From contig NZ_LR743507.1 of the NCBI RefSeq assembly GCF_902712855.1, positions 1,226,001 through 1,290,000 of the forward strand: a stretch of DNA of 64,000 nt, written 5' to 3'. The notes beneath the pieces are model-generated. The model had not been told where the DNA came from. It worked only from the letters and a program-made list of their open reading frames with translations, and did not search any database. The position numbers and the translations under genes were made by a program. Positions 43,941-52,357 of this stretch are shown here, in pieces. The stretch's first letter is position 1; the number at the start of each line of letters is the position of its first letter. The stretch is from Variovorax paradoxus. GTDB taxonomy: Bacteria; Pseudomonadota; Gammaproteobacteria; Burkholderiales; Burkholderiaceae_C.

Positions 43941-45095
43941 TCAGGGCGCCGCGCCCTTGCGGCTGTTGTGCACCGGTTCCCACACGTAGTCCCAGGGCAC
44001 GGTGTTGCCGCTGCAGGTGCACGAGCACTCGCACTTCGGGCGGTTCGGCGGTGCCGATGCCGGTGTGGCGCGCGGGCCGCCGTTGAAGGTGGCCTCGGTC
44101 CAGGCCACGGGCAGCGCTGCGGCCTCCGGGTCGTGGCCGAAGCGCTTGTAGGCGCGGATCAGCATCACCGCCCAGCTCAGCGAGTACACCGCGCGCACCA
44201 CGGGGTTGAAGCGCAGCCGCAGGTCGCTGCCCGCGAAGTCGCTGCACAGCCGCACCATGACGCCGAAGGTGCCGTAGTTGACGGTGCCGTTGAGCCAGCA
44301 CTTGCCCGCGACCTGCACGGTGTTCGAGCAGACGTCGGGGCTCTCGTGCAGCGGGTCGAAGGGGTTCGCCTGATCGGCGCCGGGAAGCGTGTCCGAGGAC
44401 GGCGTGGCGCACGGCCCTTTCAGCGCCGGGTCGTACACCGGCGGCGAGCGCAGCCAGGCCGATGCGCCCTGGAACAGCGGCAGCGTGTCCCAGCCGTTGA
44501 TGTCGGCGAACATCTGCGCCTTCTGCTTGAGCGAATCCAGGTCGAGCGGGATGCCGCCTTCGAACGGGTTGTCGGGCATCTGCACCGGAATCAGGATGGT
44601 GTTGCAGGCCTTGACCTTCTGGTCGCGGTTCAGTGCGCGGAAGTCGCTCTGGATCTTCATCCAGGTGGCGGCGACCTGGTCGGTCACGTCGGGCCCGCAG
44701 ACGAACTTCACCGCGGCCGGCGCCGGCTGCGGCGCGGGCGATTTCAGGTGCTCGTCCATCTGGGTGATGGTGCCGCGGCCCACGATGGTGTCCAGCGGCT
44801 GCCCCGGGCGCACGATGCCGAAGTGCGCCTTGTACTTGCCCACCGCCTTCTCGGTGGAGGGGCCGAAGGTGCCGCGCGCGTCGGTGATCTCTTCGAGGCC
44901 GATGCCGGGCATGCGCTTGCGGATGGCCTCGAGCGCCTCCTGGATCGCCTTGACATGATCGCCTCCGGTGCGGGGGCGGATGTTGTGCGCGTCCGATGCC
45001 AGGCACAGGCTCAGGCGCTGCTGCACGGCGGCCGGCTGCTGGCTCGTGAGCTCGGGCGACTCCAGGCGCGTCTTGATGGGGGGTGTCGTAGCCAT
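43941..45095 (-). CDS. Peptidoglycan-binding-domain protein, candidate cell-wall effector
   Basis: A 384-residue protein. Residues about 60-130 fit a peptidoglycan-binding fold (VKAIQEALEAIRKRMPGIGL ... ARGTFGPSTEKAVGKYKAHFGI). The rest has no family I recognise; it contains six or more cysteines, four of them in a CECSCTC cluster near the C-terminus. The start at 45095 (MATTPPIKTRL) has a GAGG site five bases upstream; an in-frame GTG at 45143 would extend it. It follows hcp by 115 bases and leads the three-gene row 45095-42039. It may be an effector, or a wall-anchoring helper for its two neighbours. Confidence 0.6.
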   Translation of the reverse strand: MATTPPIKTRLESPELTSQQPAAVQQRLSLCLASDAHNIRPRTGGDHVKAIQEALEAIRKRMPGIGLEEITDARGTFGPSTEKAVGKYKAHFGIVRPGQPLDTIVGRGTITQMDEHLKSPAPQPAPAAVKFVCGPDVTDQVAATWMKIQSDFRALNRDQKVKACNTILIPVQMPDNPFEGGIPLDLDSLKQKAQMFADINGWDTLPLFQGASAWLRSPPVYDPALKGPCATPSSDTLPGADQANPFDPLHESPDVCSNTVQVAGKCWLNGTVNYGTFGVMVRLCSDFAGSDLRLRFNPVVRAVYSLSWAVMLIRAYKRFGHDPEAAALPVAWTEATFNGGPRATPASAPPNRPKCECSCTCSGNTVPWDYVWEPVHNSRKGAAP

Positions 45096-45210
45096 TTCAA
45101 CCTCGGCGGCCTGGGCGGCCTCGTCACCGGACAACGGGACCACCGCGCAGGTGCCCGAAGGAGAGGAAGCGCACCGCCGGGGCTGGTGCCGCCGGCGATG
45201 CCTTGCGCGC

Positions 45211-45684
45211 TCAGCGCGTCTCGGTGGTGCGCGTGTCCCAGCCGAACTTGATGTCGCCGCCCATCGTGCCGTCGGCCTTCTGCGGCTTGTAGGCGAACTC
45301 GATGTCGCCGTACGAGACGGCCACGCTCTCGTGCACTTCGCCGCCCTGCGCCGCGCTCACGTTGAAGTCGGCGATGCGCACTTCCTTGAAGGTGACGGTC
45401 ATGAAGGTCTGCTGGCCTTCGCCCGACTTGGCCATCACGAGCGTGGCCTTGTCGAAGTGCTTGCCGTTGGCGCAGGCCTTGGCGAGCGTGGGCGAGGCAC
45501 TGTCGAACTTCTTGGTCAGGGTGACCATGCCGGGCGAGCCCTTGCCGACCGACGAGCCGCCGCCGACCGTGCAGGTGGCGTTGTGCACGTTCCAGCTCCA
45601 GCTCATGAGCTCGATCTCTTCCTTGTGGTCCTTGTGCACGGCTTCGCCCTTGACGCCGTCGATCTTGAAATGGCAGTCGATCAT
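45211..45684 (-). CDS. hcp: Hcp (TssD), T6SS inner-tube protein
   Basis: Forms the hexameric rings of the inner tube and can carry small effectors. The 157-residue product has the Hcp pattern: MIDCHFKIDGVKGEAVHKDHKEEIELMSW, VTLTKKFDSASPTLAKACANG and FMTVTFKEVRIADF ... SVAVSYGDIEFAY. AGGAGAAAGA precedes the ATG. It follows tssC by 174 bases, a usual arrangement that allows separate high-level transcription; that gap includes an imperfect GCCGGGCGAC/GTCGCCGGC hairpin near 45760. Confidence 0.96.
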   Translation of the reverse strand: MIDCHFKIDGVKGEAVHKDHKEEIELMSWSWNVHNATCTVGGGSSVGKGSPGMVTLTKKFDSASPTLAKACANGKHFDKATLVMAKSGEGQQTFMTVTFKEVRIADFNVSAAQGGEVHESVAVSYGDIEFAYKPQKADGTMGGDIKFGWDTRTTETR

Positions 45685-45858
45685 GTTCTTTCTCCTGAGT
45701 GGCCTTGCGATGCGGCCGGGTGGTTGAAAAAGCGCTCCGGGCCTCCCCGGACTCTTGCCTGTGGGTGCCGGGCGACGTCCTGTCGCCGGCTGTCTCTAGA
45801 ACGAAGAGGCCACGCGGGTTTCAAAGTCTTCGTGGCGGTTCTTCGGAAAAAATTTCGC

Positions 45859-47352
45859 CTACTTGCCGCCCTTGGCCGACGGCAGCTTCGACACCAGCCG
45901 CAGCGAGACCGTGAGGCCTTCGAGCTGGTAGTGCGGGCGCAGGAAGAACTTGGAGGTGTAGTAGCCGGGGTTGCCCTCGACCTCTTCCACCACCACCTCG
46001 GCGGCGGCCAGCGGCTTCTGCGCCTTGGTGGTCTCCGACGAGTTGACGGGGTCGCCGTCCACGTAGTTCATGATCCACTTGTTGAGCCAGCGCTGCATTT
46101 CCTCGCGCTCCTTGAAGCTGCCGATCTTGTCGCGCACGATGCACTTGAGGTAGTGCGCGAAGCGGTTGCAGGCGAACAGGTAGGGCAGGCGCGCCGCCAG
46201 GTTGGCGTTGGCCGTGGCGTCGGGGTCGTCGTACTCGGCCGGCTTGTGCAGCGACTGCGCGCCGATGAAGGCCGCGAAGTCGGAGTTCTTGCGGTGGATG
46301 AGCGACAGCAGCCCGGCCTTCGACAGCTCGGCCTCGCGCCGGTCGCTGATGGCGATCTCGGTGGGGCACTTCTGGTCCACGCCGCCGTCGTCGCTCGGGA
46401 AGGTGTGCAGCGGCAGGTTCTCGACCGCGCCGCCCGACTCGATCCCGCGGATGCGCGATCCCCACCCGTACAGCTTGTACGAGCGGTTGATGTTGGTGGC
46501 CATGGCGTAGGCCGCGTTGGCCCAGGCGTACTTGCCGTGGTCGGCGCCGGCGGTGTCCTCCTCGAAGTCGAACTCCTCCACCGGGTTGGTGTTGGCGCCA
46601 TAGGGCGTGCGCGCCAGGAAGCGCGGCATGCACAGCCCGAGGTACTTGGCATCGTCCGATTCGCGCAGCGAACGCCATGCGGCGTACTCGGGCGTGAGGA
46701 AGATCTTGGTCAGGTCGCGCGGGTTGGCGAGTTCCTGCCACGACTCCATCTGCATCAGGTTCGGGCTTGCGCCGGTGATGAAGGGCGCATGCGCGGAGGC
46801 CGCGATCTTGGCCATCTCGCCGAGCAGCTCCACGTCGGGCGGGCTCTGGTCGAAGTGGTAGTCGCCCACCAGCGCGCCGAAGGGCTCGCCGCCGAACTGG
46901 CCGTACTCCTGCTCGTAGATCTTCTTGAACATCGGGCTCTGGTCCCAGGCCGCGCCCTTGAACTTCTTCAGGCTCTTGGCCAGCTCCTGCTTGGAGATGT
47001 CCATCACGCGGATCTTCAGGTGCTCGTCGGTCTCGGTGTTGTTCACCATGTAGTGCAGGCCGCGCCATGCACTCTCGAGCTTCTGGTAGTCGGGGTGGTG
47101 GATGATCTTGTTGACCTGGTCGGTGAGCTTGGCGTCGATCGCGGCGATCATGGCCTGGATCGACTTGGTGACGTCCTTGCCGATGACGGTGCTGTTGCTC
47201 AGCGCCTGCTGCGCCAGCGTGAGCACGGCGGCTTCGACGGCGCTCTTGGCTTCGTCGCTGCGCGGCTTGAATTCCTTCTGCAGCAGCGACGAAAAGTCGC
47301 TGCCCGCGTACGCGACATCTTTCAGCGCGCTCTGTTCGAGTGCTTCGGCCAT
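45859..47352 (-). CDS. tssC: TssC, large sheath subunit
   Basis: With TssB it forms the contractile sheath around the Hcp tube. The 497-residue product has all expected blocks: LESAWRGLHYMVNNTETDEHLKIRVMDISKQEL, FGALVGDYHFDQSP, FLARTPYG and the C-terminal KFFLRPHYQLEGLTVSLRLVSKLP. It lies 50 bases after tssB in the tssA-tssB-tssC-hcp row. No anomaly seen. Confidence 0.98.
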   Translation of the reverse strand: MAEALEQSALKDVAYAGSDFSSLLQKEFKPRSDEAKSAVEAAVLTLAQQALSNSTVIGKDVTKSIQAMIAAIDAKLTDQVNKIIHHPDYQKLESAWRGLHYMVNNTETDEHLKIRVMDISKQELAKSLKKFKGAAWDQSPMFKKIYEQEYGQFGGEPFGALVGDYHFDQSPPDVELLGEMAKIAASAHAPFITGASPNLMQMESWQELANPRDLTKIFLTPEYAAWRSLRESDDAKYLGLCMPRFLARTPYGANTNPVEEFDFEEDTAGADHGKYAWANAAYAMATNINRSYKLYGWGSRIRGIESGGAVENLPLHTFPSDDGGVDQKCPTEIAISDRREAELSKAGLLSLIHRKNSDFAAFIGAQSLHKPAEYDDPDATANANLAARLPYLFACNRFAHYLKCIVRDKIGSFKEREEMQRWLNKWIMNYVDGDPVNSSETTKAQKPLAAAEVVVEEVEGNPGYYTSKFFLRPHYQLEGLTVSLRLVSKLPSAKGGK

Positions 47353-47402
47353 GGTGGTTACTCCTCGTGTACCGGTGGTTCTGGCGAATGGGTTGGCGGC
47401 GC

Positions 47403-47918
47403 TCAGGCAGCCGGCGTGCCGCCGTCTTCGGGCTTCTTGCTCGCGGCGAGCGTCTGCAGCAGGGCCGGGTCTTCCAGCACCTTGGCCAGCAGCTCCTCGG
47501 CGCCGCCCTTGCCGTCCATGTAGGTCACCAGGTTCGACAGCTGGGTGCGCGCCTCGAGCAGCTTGTTGAGCGCGCCCACCTTGCGGGCCACGGCGGCGGG
47601 CGAGAAGTCGTCCATGTTCTCGAAGGTGAGCTCGACCTTCAGGTCGCCTTCGCCGGTGAGCGAGTTCTCCACCGCGAACGCCGCACGCGGCTTCATGGCC
47701 TTCATGCGCGAGTCGAAGTTGTCGACGTCGATCTCCAGGAACTTGCGGTCGGCCACCGGCGCGAGCGGATCGGCCGGCTTGCCCGAGAGGTCGGCCAGCA
47801 CGCCCGTCACGAAGGGCAGCTGCACCTTCTTCTCGGCACCGTACAGCTCCACGTCGTACTCGATCTGGACCCGGGGCGCCCGGTTGCGGGCGATGAATTT
47901 CTGACTGCTCTTGGCCAT
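47403..47918 (-). CDS. tssB: TssB, small sheath subunit
   Basis: A 171-residue sheath protein with the family start RNRAPRVQIEYDVELYGAEKKVQLPFVTGVLADLSG, followed by FLEIDVDNFDSRMKAMKPRAAFAVENSL and the C-terminal helix LSNLVTYMDGKGGAEELLAKVL. It is the obligate partner of TssC and carries the site recognised by TagJ in systems that have it. AAGGAG precedes the ATG; tssA lies 52 bases upstream. Confidence 0.97.
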   Translation of the reverse strand: MAKSSQKFIARNRAPRVQIEYDVELYGAEKKVQLPFVTGVLADLSGKPADPLAPVADRKFLEIDVDNFDSRMKAMKPRAAFAVENSLTGEGDLKVELTFENMDDFSPAAVARKVGALNKLLEARTQLSNLVTYMDGKGGAEELLAKVLEDPALLQTLAASKKPEDGGTPAA

Positions 47919-47970
47919 GGAGATGCTCCTTGCGGGGGTGAAAGGGGACAGGTGTCTGGAAGGGGTGGAC

Positions 47971-49008
47971 TCAGTCGGACGGGCGTCTGCCCGTGACCGT
48001 CTCGATCGTGTCCATCGCGTTGGGCGCGAGGTTGGCCATGATCTCGAGGAAGCTCACGCCGATGAGCTTCTTGGCGCGCTCGATCAGCAGCGGCGCGGGG
48101 TTGCCGGGCTCGGCCTGCTCGAGATAGCGGATCACGCGGTCGAGCATCTGCACGGCGTCCTGCCGGTTCTGGATCTCGCCGCGCATCGCGGCGGGGCGCG
48201 CGGCCGCAGCGCCTGCGGACTGCACGTCGGCGCCGGCGTCGCCTGCAGCTTCGTCCGCATCGGCGGGCGAGCCGCCGGCCGATGCGCAGGCCTTGTGGAG
48301 CACGCGGCCGATGGCGCGCAGCGGATCGAGATCGACGGCATCGGCGCGGCCGGTGCGATCGACGATGAGCCTGTGCAACCCGTCGATCAGCGCGAGCAGT
48401 TCCACTGCCGCCTGGATGGACTCGGGCCGCTCGTCCCGGATCGCCTCGAGGCCGCCCTGCACCTGCGCGATCGAATAGGTGGGCTCGCCGCCGACGGCGG
48501 TGAGCGTGTTGTGCGCGATGGCGATGTCGCGCACGCGGATGGCTCCCACGCCGCGCGCGATGCCGACCTGCGCCTCGTACAGGTCGCGCAGGCCCATCGT
48601 CTCGTCGGTGAGCGGCGCGAGCGCGTTGAGGCGCATCGTCGGGTCGTTGTCGTCGTCGGCATCCAGCTTTGGATGTATGCCCTCCCAGAAAGTGTCGAGC
48701 AGTCCGTTGAGCAGCTGCATGCCGGCGGCGAAGCCGGCCACGCCCTGCGTGCGTGCCGATGCGCGCAGCAGCAGCACGGCGGCGCGCACGTCCTTGCTGC
48801 GGCGAAGGATCGACTCCGCCTGCTCGCCCACTTCGCGCCACTCGGGCTCGACCGCGGGGATCACGGTGTCGCCGAACTGCTGCTCGGGCTTGCCTTGCGC
48901 TGCTGCGACCAGGGCCATGAAGTCCGCGTCGTATTCGAGATCGTCGCCGCATGGCGAGGCCTCGCCGATGGGCGCGAGCAATGTGGCTGCAAGTTCGTTG
49001 GTCAGCAT
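47971..49008 (-). CDS. tssA: TssA, T6SS assembly/cap protein
   Basis: A 345-residue TssA of the shorter type. The ImpA N-terminal domain is clear: LLAPIGEASPCGDDLEYDADFMALVAAAQGKPEQQFGDTVIPAVEPEWREV. The C-terminal part (QNRQDAVQMLDRVIRYLEQAEPGNPAPLLIERAKKLIGVSFLEIMANL) matches the ImpA end common to TssA1-like proteins. TssA connects baseplate and growing tube. The ATG at 49008 is chosen for the conserved start; the frame is open further upstream. It is divergent from tssJ with 71 bases between, which must hold both promoters. Confidence 0.95.
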   Translation of the reverse strand: MLTNELAATLLAPIGEASPCGDDLEYDADFMALVAAAQGKPEQQFGDTVIPAVEPEWREVGEQAESILRRSKDVRAAVLLLRASARTQGVAGFAAGMQLLNGLLDTFWEGIHPKLDADDDNDPTMRLNALAPLTDETMGLRDLYEAQVGIARGVGAIRVRDIAIAHNTLTAVGGEPTYSIAQVQGGLEAIRDERPESIQAAVELLALIDGLHRLIVDRTGRADAVDLDPLRAIGRVLHKACASAGGSPADADEAAGDAGADVQSAGAAAARPAAMRGEIQNRQDAVQMLDRVIRYLEQAEPGNPAPLLIERAKKLIGVSFLEIMANLAPNAMDTIETVTGRRPSD

Positions 49009-49079
49009 GTTGCCTGTTCGAGTTGGCTGGTGATAATCAAAGAAGCACCTGAACCGGTCAATGCAACGAAGGGAATAGC

Positions 49080-49616
49080 ATGCGCACGCTGGGTACACAC
49101 CATTCGTCCTATGAAGCCTCCTGCAACGTCGCCGATGAAGGCCCTGCTGCCGAAGCGACGCGGCGCCGCTTCACCGTCCTTGGCCTTGCTGCAGCGGGTC
49201 TTCTGTTCACGGGGTGCGCGGCCAAGCCGGTGGTCACCACGGCGTCGGTCAATCTCGTGGCCGGCGCCGACGCCAACCCCGACGCACGCGGACGCGCATC
49301 GCCGCTCACGGTGCGCGTGTATGCGCTGAAGTCGCCGGGCCCGTTCGAAGGCGCCGACTTCTTCTCGCTGTTCGAGAAGGACCAGGCCACGCTCGGCGCC
49401 GAACTCGTGCAGCGCGAAGAGGTGCTGCTGCGTCCCGGCGAGAGCAAGCGGCTCGAGTTCAACCTGCCGCCCGACGCGAAGGCCATCGGCGTGATGGCAG
49501 CGTTTCGCGACCTCGACCGCGCGCGCTGGCGCGAGGTACGGCCGGTCACCACCGGCAAGGCGCACACGTTCGACGTGAACTTCGGCGCGCGGCAGATCCG
49601 CATCGACAGCAAGTAG
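49080..49616 (+). CDS. tssJ: TssJ, outer-membrane lipoprotein
   Basis: Anchors the TssL-TssM complex to the outer membrane. The 178-residue product has a long charged N-terminus, then a signal peptide with twin arginines (RRRFTVLGLAAAGLLFTGCAA) whose lipobox is LFTGC. The mature transthyretin-like domain shows LTVRVYALKSPGPFEGADFFSLFEKDQATLGAEL and FRDLDRARWREV, typical of TssJ. AAGGGA stands six bases before the ATG. The signal peptide is preceded by about 28 residues, unusual for a lipoprotein, so a later non-ATG start is possible. Confidence 0.93.
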   Translation: MRTLGTHHSSYEASCNVADEGPAAEATRRRFTVLGLAAAGLLFTGCAAKPVVTTASVNLVAGADANPDARGRASPLTVRVYALKSPGPFEGADFFSLFEKDQATLGAELVQREEVLLRPGESKRLEFNLPPDAKAIGVMAAFRDLDRARWREVRPVTTGKAHTFDVNFGARQIRIDSK

Positions 49617-49630
49617 CGCAACGCGGGGGC

Positions 49631-50791
49631 TCACTGCAGCGCGGGCGGCCCGTTCGACGATGGACGGCCCGGCCGCACCAGCGGCTGGTCGGCCGGCAGG
49701 AAGCGCGTGAACAGGTCGTCGACGAAGGCGCCTTCGACATGGCGCCCATCCTGAGACGCGGAAGCGGTGAGGTACAGGCCGCGCCATCGCGGCATGCGCG
49801 TGCCCCTGCCGTGGCTTTCGAACAGCACCTCGGCGAACTGCCGCAGGCCCGGCTGCAGCGCACGCACTTCCTCCACGAACGAATGGACCGCCAGGCGCCC
49901 GGCCGCATCGGGTCCTTCGCGCAGCAGGGCCATGCGCAGCCGGTGCAGCTGCTGCGCGATGGGGTCGAACACCGCATCGAAGCGCTCGGTGGCCGGTGTG
50001 TCGATGAAGGCCGACGGGTCCGTCAAGCGGTGGCCGATGGCCTGCTTGAGCACCTGGTCCGGCAGCGCCGCACGCAGTGCCGCATAGCCGGTGAGCTGCT
50101 CCAGGCCGGTCACCAGCAGGTAGGTGGGCATCTGCAGCCGCAGCGTATCGCCGGTCTCGTCGATGAGCTGGCGCAGGCGCGCGGCCCGCGGCCTGAGTTC
50201 GGTCGCATCGTCGTGCAGCAGCTCGCGCACGCCCACGCACACCACGAGGCCGTTGAGGGGCAGGCGGTCGCGCCGCTCTGCCAGTGCGAGCAGCGACTGC
50301 AGCCACAGGCCGCGCATCGCCGGCGTGCCGCCGGTGTCGCCCGCCAGGCCCGGATGGGTTTCCACCGCCACGGTCGTGCCGGTGAGCCACCAGTGCCACC
50401 ATGCGCCGCCGAACGGATCGCCGGTGGCAAGGCGGGCCATGCCGTCGCCGCCGGCCGGTGCGCGTTCGCCGCGCGCGGCGGCCAGCAGCGCCGGCACACC
50501 GGCGTCCTTGCTTCCGAAGAACAGGAACCACGGCACCGGTGCCGCGGCCTTCGAGCGCTGGCTGCGACGCAGGGCCTGCTGCGCCTGCGACATGCCCTCG
50601 CGCAGCGCGTCGACCGCGAGCTGGTCCGCCTCGGCGGCCGGCGTTCCGAGTGCCGCGATGCGCCGCATCAGGCCGCGCCTGCGCGCGCCGCAGCCGGCAT
50701 CGCGCACCACCGCGTACAGCAGGCCGAAGCCGAGCAGGCACAGCGACAGCAGCAGCCAGAAGCGGAGGGCGGGGGAGAGCAGGGCGTTCAT
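49631..50791 (-). CDS. Truncated TssM-like protein without nucleotide-binding motifs
   Basis: A 386-residue paralogue of the first third of TssM. One membrane helix opens it (FWLLLSLCLLGFGLLYAVV). The order of blocks follows TssM: WFLFFGSKDAG stands where TssM has WYVFIGAPGAGKT, LPLNGLVVCVGVRELL where TssM has RPLNGVFLTVSVADLL, and PTYLLVTGLEQLTGY where TssM has PVYVLVTKSDLLYGF. Walker A and TKxD motifs are therefore both lost. The protein stops before the third membrane helix and the periplasmic domain. It begins one base after the TssL-like gene. It probably acts as a structural or regulatory companion of the main TssLM complex. Confidence 0.85.
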   Translation of the reverse strand: MNALLSPALRFWLLLSLCLLGFGLLYAVVRDAGCGARRRGLMRRIAALGTPAAEADQLAVDALREGMSQAQQALRRSQRSKAAAPVPWFLFFGSKDAGVPALLAAARGERAPAGGDGMARLATGDPFGGAWWHWWLTGTTVAVETHPGLAGDTGGTPAMRGLWLQSLLALAERRDRLPLNGLVVCVGVRELLHDDATELRPRAARLRQLIDETGDTLRLQMPTYLLVTGLEQLTGYAALRAALPDQVLKQAIGHRLTDPSAFIDTPATERFDAVFDPIAQQLHRLRMALLREGPDAAGRLAVHSFVEEVRALQPGLRQFAEVLFESHGRGTRMPRWRGLYLTASASQDGRHVEGAFVDDLFTRFLPADQPLVRPGRPSSNGPPALQ

Positions 50792-50792
50792 G

Positions 50793-52115
50793 TCAGCGCG
50801 GGACGGTCTCGAGGAAGACGAAGTCGGCAATCAGCCGCTCGCTGTTCTTGCTGGCCGCGAGCGCTTCGCGAAGCCGCAGCATGTAGGCCGATGCGAGTTC
50901 GAACGGTGGCCGGTCGGAGGTCTCGCTGAACGGCATCGGCGCCGACAGCACCGTGACCAGCACGCTGCCGAAGGGCGGGCTGACGAGCCAGCTCGACGGG
51001 ATGTCGCGCCCCAGTTCCAGCGTCTGGCCGGCGCGCAGCGCCAGCGGCGCATGGCCCGGGTTGAGGTGCATCACCGAGCCGTCGACCGTGTAGTAGTCGA
51101 CCCAGATGTAGCTGTCGTGGCGCGGCGCCACCACCTGCACGCGCACGCTGTCGCCCTCGCGCAGCTTGCCGTCGACCGCCGAGGGCGCTTCCACGTCGAG
51201 GCCGTAGGCCTTCTCGACATTGCGCACCTGGTAGGGCTTGAGGATGGAGAACACCTCGCAGTGCGGCCACACGCGCAGGCCGATGTCGAACTGCGGCGCG
51301 CGCACGCCGGGCATGGCGCTCACTTCCGCCTCGACGCGCGGCAGGTCGCCGGGCTGCGAGACGAAGCCCCCCACGCGCGTGCGACCGTCCGGCTCCACCG
51401 TGACGGTGAGGTCGGCGCAAGCGAAGCTCTGCAGGTGCTGCTCCACGCGCTGGCTCAGGCCGGTGGGCATGGCGGGCGGCCCGGTCGACCACAGCCACAG
51501 CAGGTAGAGCAGCGGCAGCATCAGCGCGAGCGCGGCGCTGCTGCGCAGCAGCGTGCGGTCGCGCCGGCGCGTGTCGTTGGGGCCGCGCGGGTCGGCCACG
51601 CCGTAGGGTTGCGGCGTGATGCGTTCCTGCGCGAGGCTTGCAGCGGCCATCAGGCGCGTGCGCAGCTGCTGGCCGTGCAGGTCCTTCAGCTTGCCGAGCT
51701 CGCCCTGGTCGCCTTCCTCGAAGTAGTACTGGCCCTTGAACCCGAGCGCCATCGCATGCCAGTAGACCTCGCGCACGTCGTCGTCGCCGGAGCCCAGGGC
51801 CGAGAGGTGATGGAAGAACTCGCTGTGCGCGTTGTTGGAGTTGAAGAGCTGCACCTGCAGCGGCGCGGTGCCGTTGGCGCCGGGGTGGCGCGCCAGGATC
51901 TCGTCGATCCAGGCCACCATGGCGAAAGCCGCGGATTCCACCTGCGCGGCGGGCGTGCCTGCGGCGTCGGCGGCGGCGCGCGCGTGATCGATCAGCCGGC
52001 GTGCTTCATGCTGGGCCGCCTCGTGCGGACGCATCGGCGCGCCGGCCGCGATCGACGCGTCCAGCGCCAGGCCGAACGAGACGAGGGCGGAAAAGCAGTC
52101 GAAAAGGCGGGCCAT
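50793..52115 (-). CDS. Second TssL-like (DotU) protein with BON-like and DUF4384-like periplasmic part
   Basis: A 440-residue protein. Residues 1-175 are a DotU-type cytoplasmic domain (AMVAWIDEILARHPG ... VQLFNSNNAHSEFFHHLSAL ... GFKGQYYFEEG). A membrane helix follows at about 191-209. The periplasmic half is not OmpA-like as in the main TssL: about 215-285 resembles a BON domain (LTVTVEPDGRTRVGGFVSQPGDLPRVEAEV), and about 320-425 resembles DUF4384 (YIWVDYYTVDGSVMHLNPG). It shares an operon with the truncated TssM-like gene. It may replace TssL in some complexes or modulate them. Confidence 0.85.
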   Translation of the reverse strand: MARLFDCFSALVSFGLALDASIAAGAPMRPHEAAQHEARRLIDHARAAADAAGTPAAQVESAAFAMVAWIDEILARHPGANGTAPLQVQLFNSNNAHSEFFHHLSALGSGDDDVREVYWHAMALGFKGQYYFEEGDQGELGKLKDLHGQQLRTRLMAAASLAQERITPQPYGVADPRGPNDTRRRDRTLLRSSAALALMLPLLYLLWLWSTGPPAMPTGLSQRVEQHLQSFACADLTVTVEPDGRTRVGGFVSQPGDLPRVEAEVSAMPGVRAPQFDIGLRVWPHCEVFSILKPYQVRNVEKAYGLDVEAPSAVDGKLREGDSVRVQVVAPRHDSYIWVDYYTVDGSVMHLNPGHAPLALRAGQTLELGRDIPSSWLVSPPFGSVLVTVLSAPMPFSETSDRPPFELASAYMLRLREALAASKNSERLIADFVFLETVPR

Positions 52116-52357
52116 GGGCGGGCCCGCTCAGTCGTGGGTGGCGAAGGATGCCTTGCACCGGCGTCTGCAGCGATGGCACATGCCCATGTCCCCGGTTCCT
52201 TCGAGTGGGCGTTCATTGTTTCAAACGAGGCCGCGCGTGCGCCATACCGCTTGGGGTCTATGCCGTTGGTGGGGCCGCCGGCCTTGCTGTGCCGGGCTTT
52301 CGCCGGTATCTTCAGCGTCTGCAAAGATCTCTGCATGCTGGGACACGGGGAAATGCC
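52116..52357. other. Divergent intergenic region
   Basis: Separates the TssL-like gene (minus) from the response regulator (plus) and marks the right border of the T6SS locus. It must hold a promoter for each. It is less GC-rich in its second half (GTTTCAAACGAGG, GCAAAGATCTCTGCATGC). I see no clear promoter, terminator or RNA gene. Confidence 0.4.

Noticed and set aside
44968..47523. 851-codon plus-strand frame opposite hcp and tssC
   Set aside because: Shadow of tssC and hcp, which are certain on the other strand.
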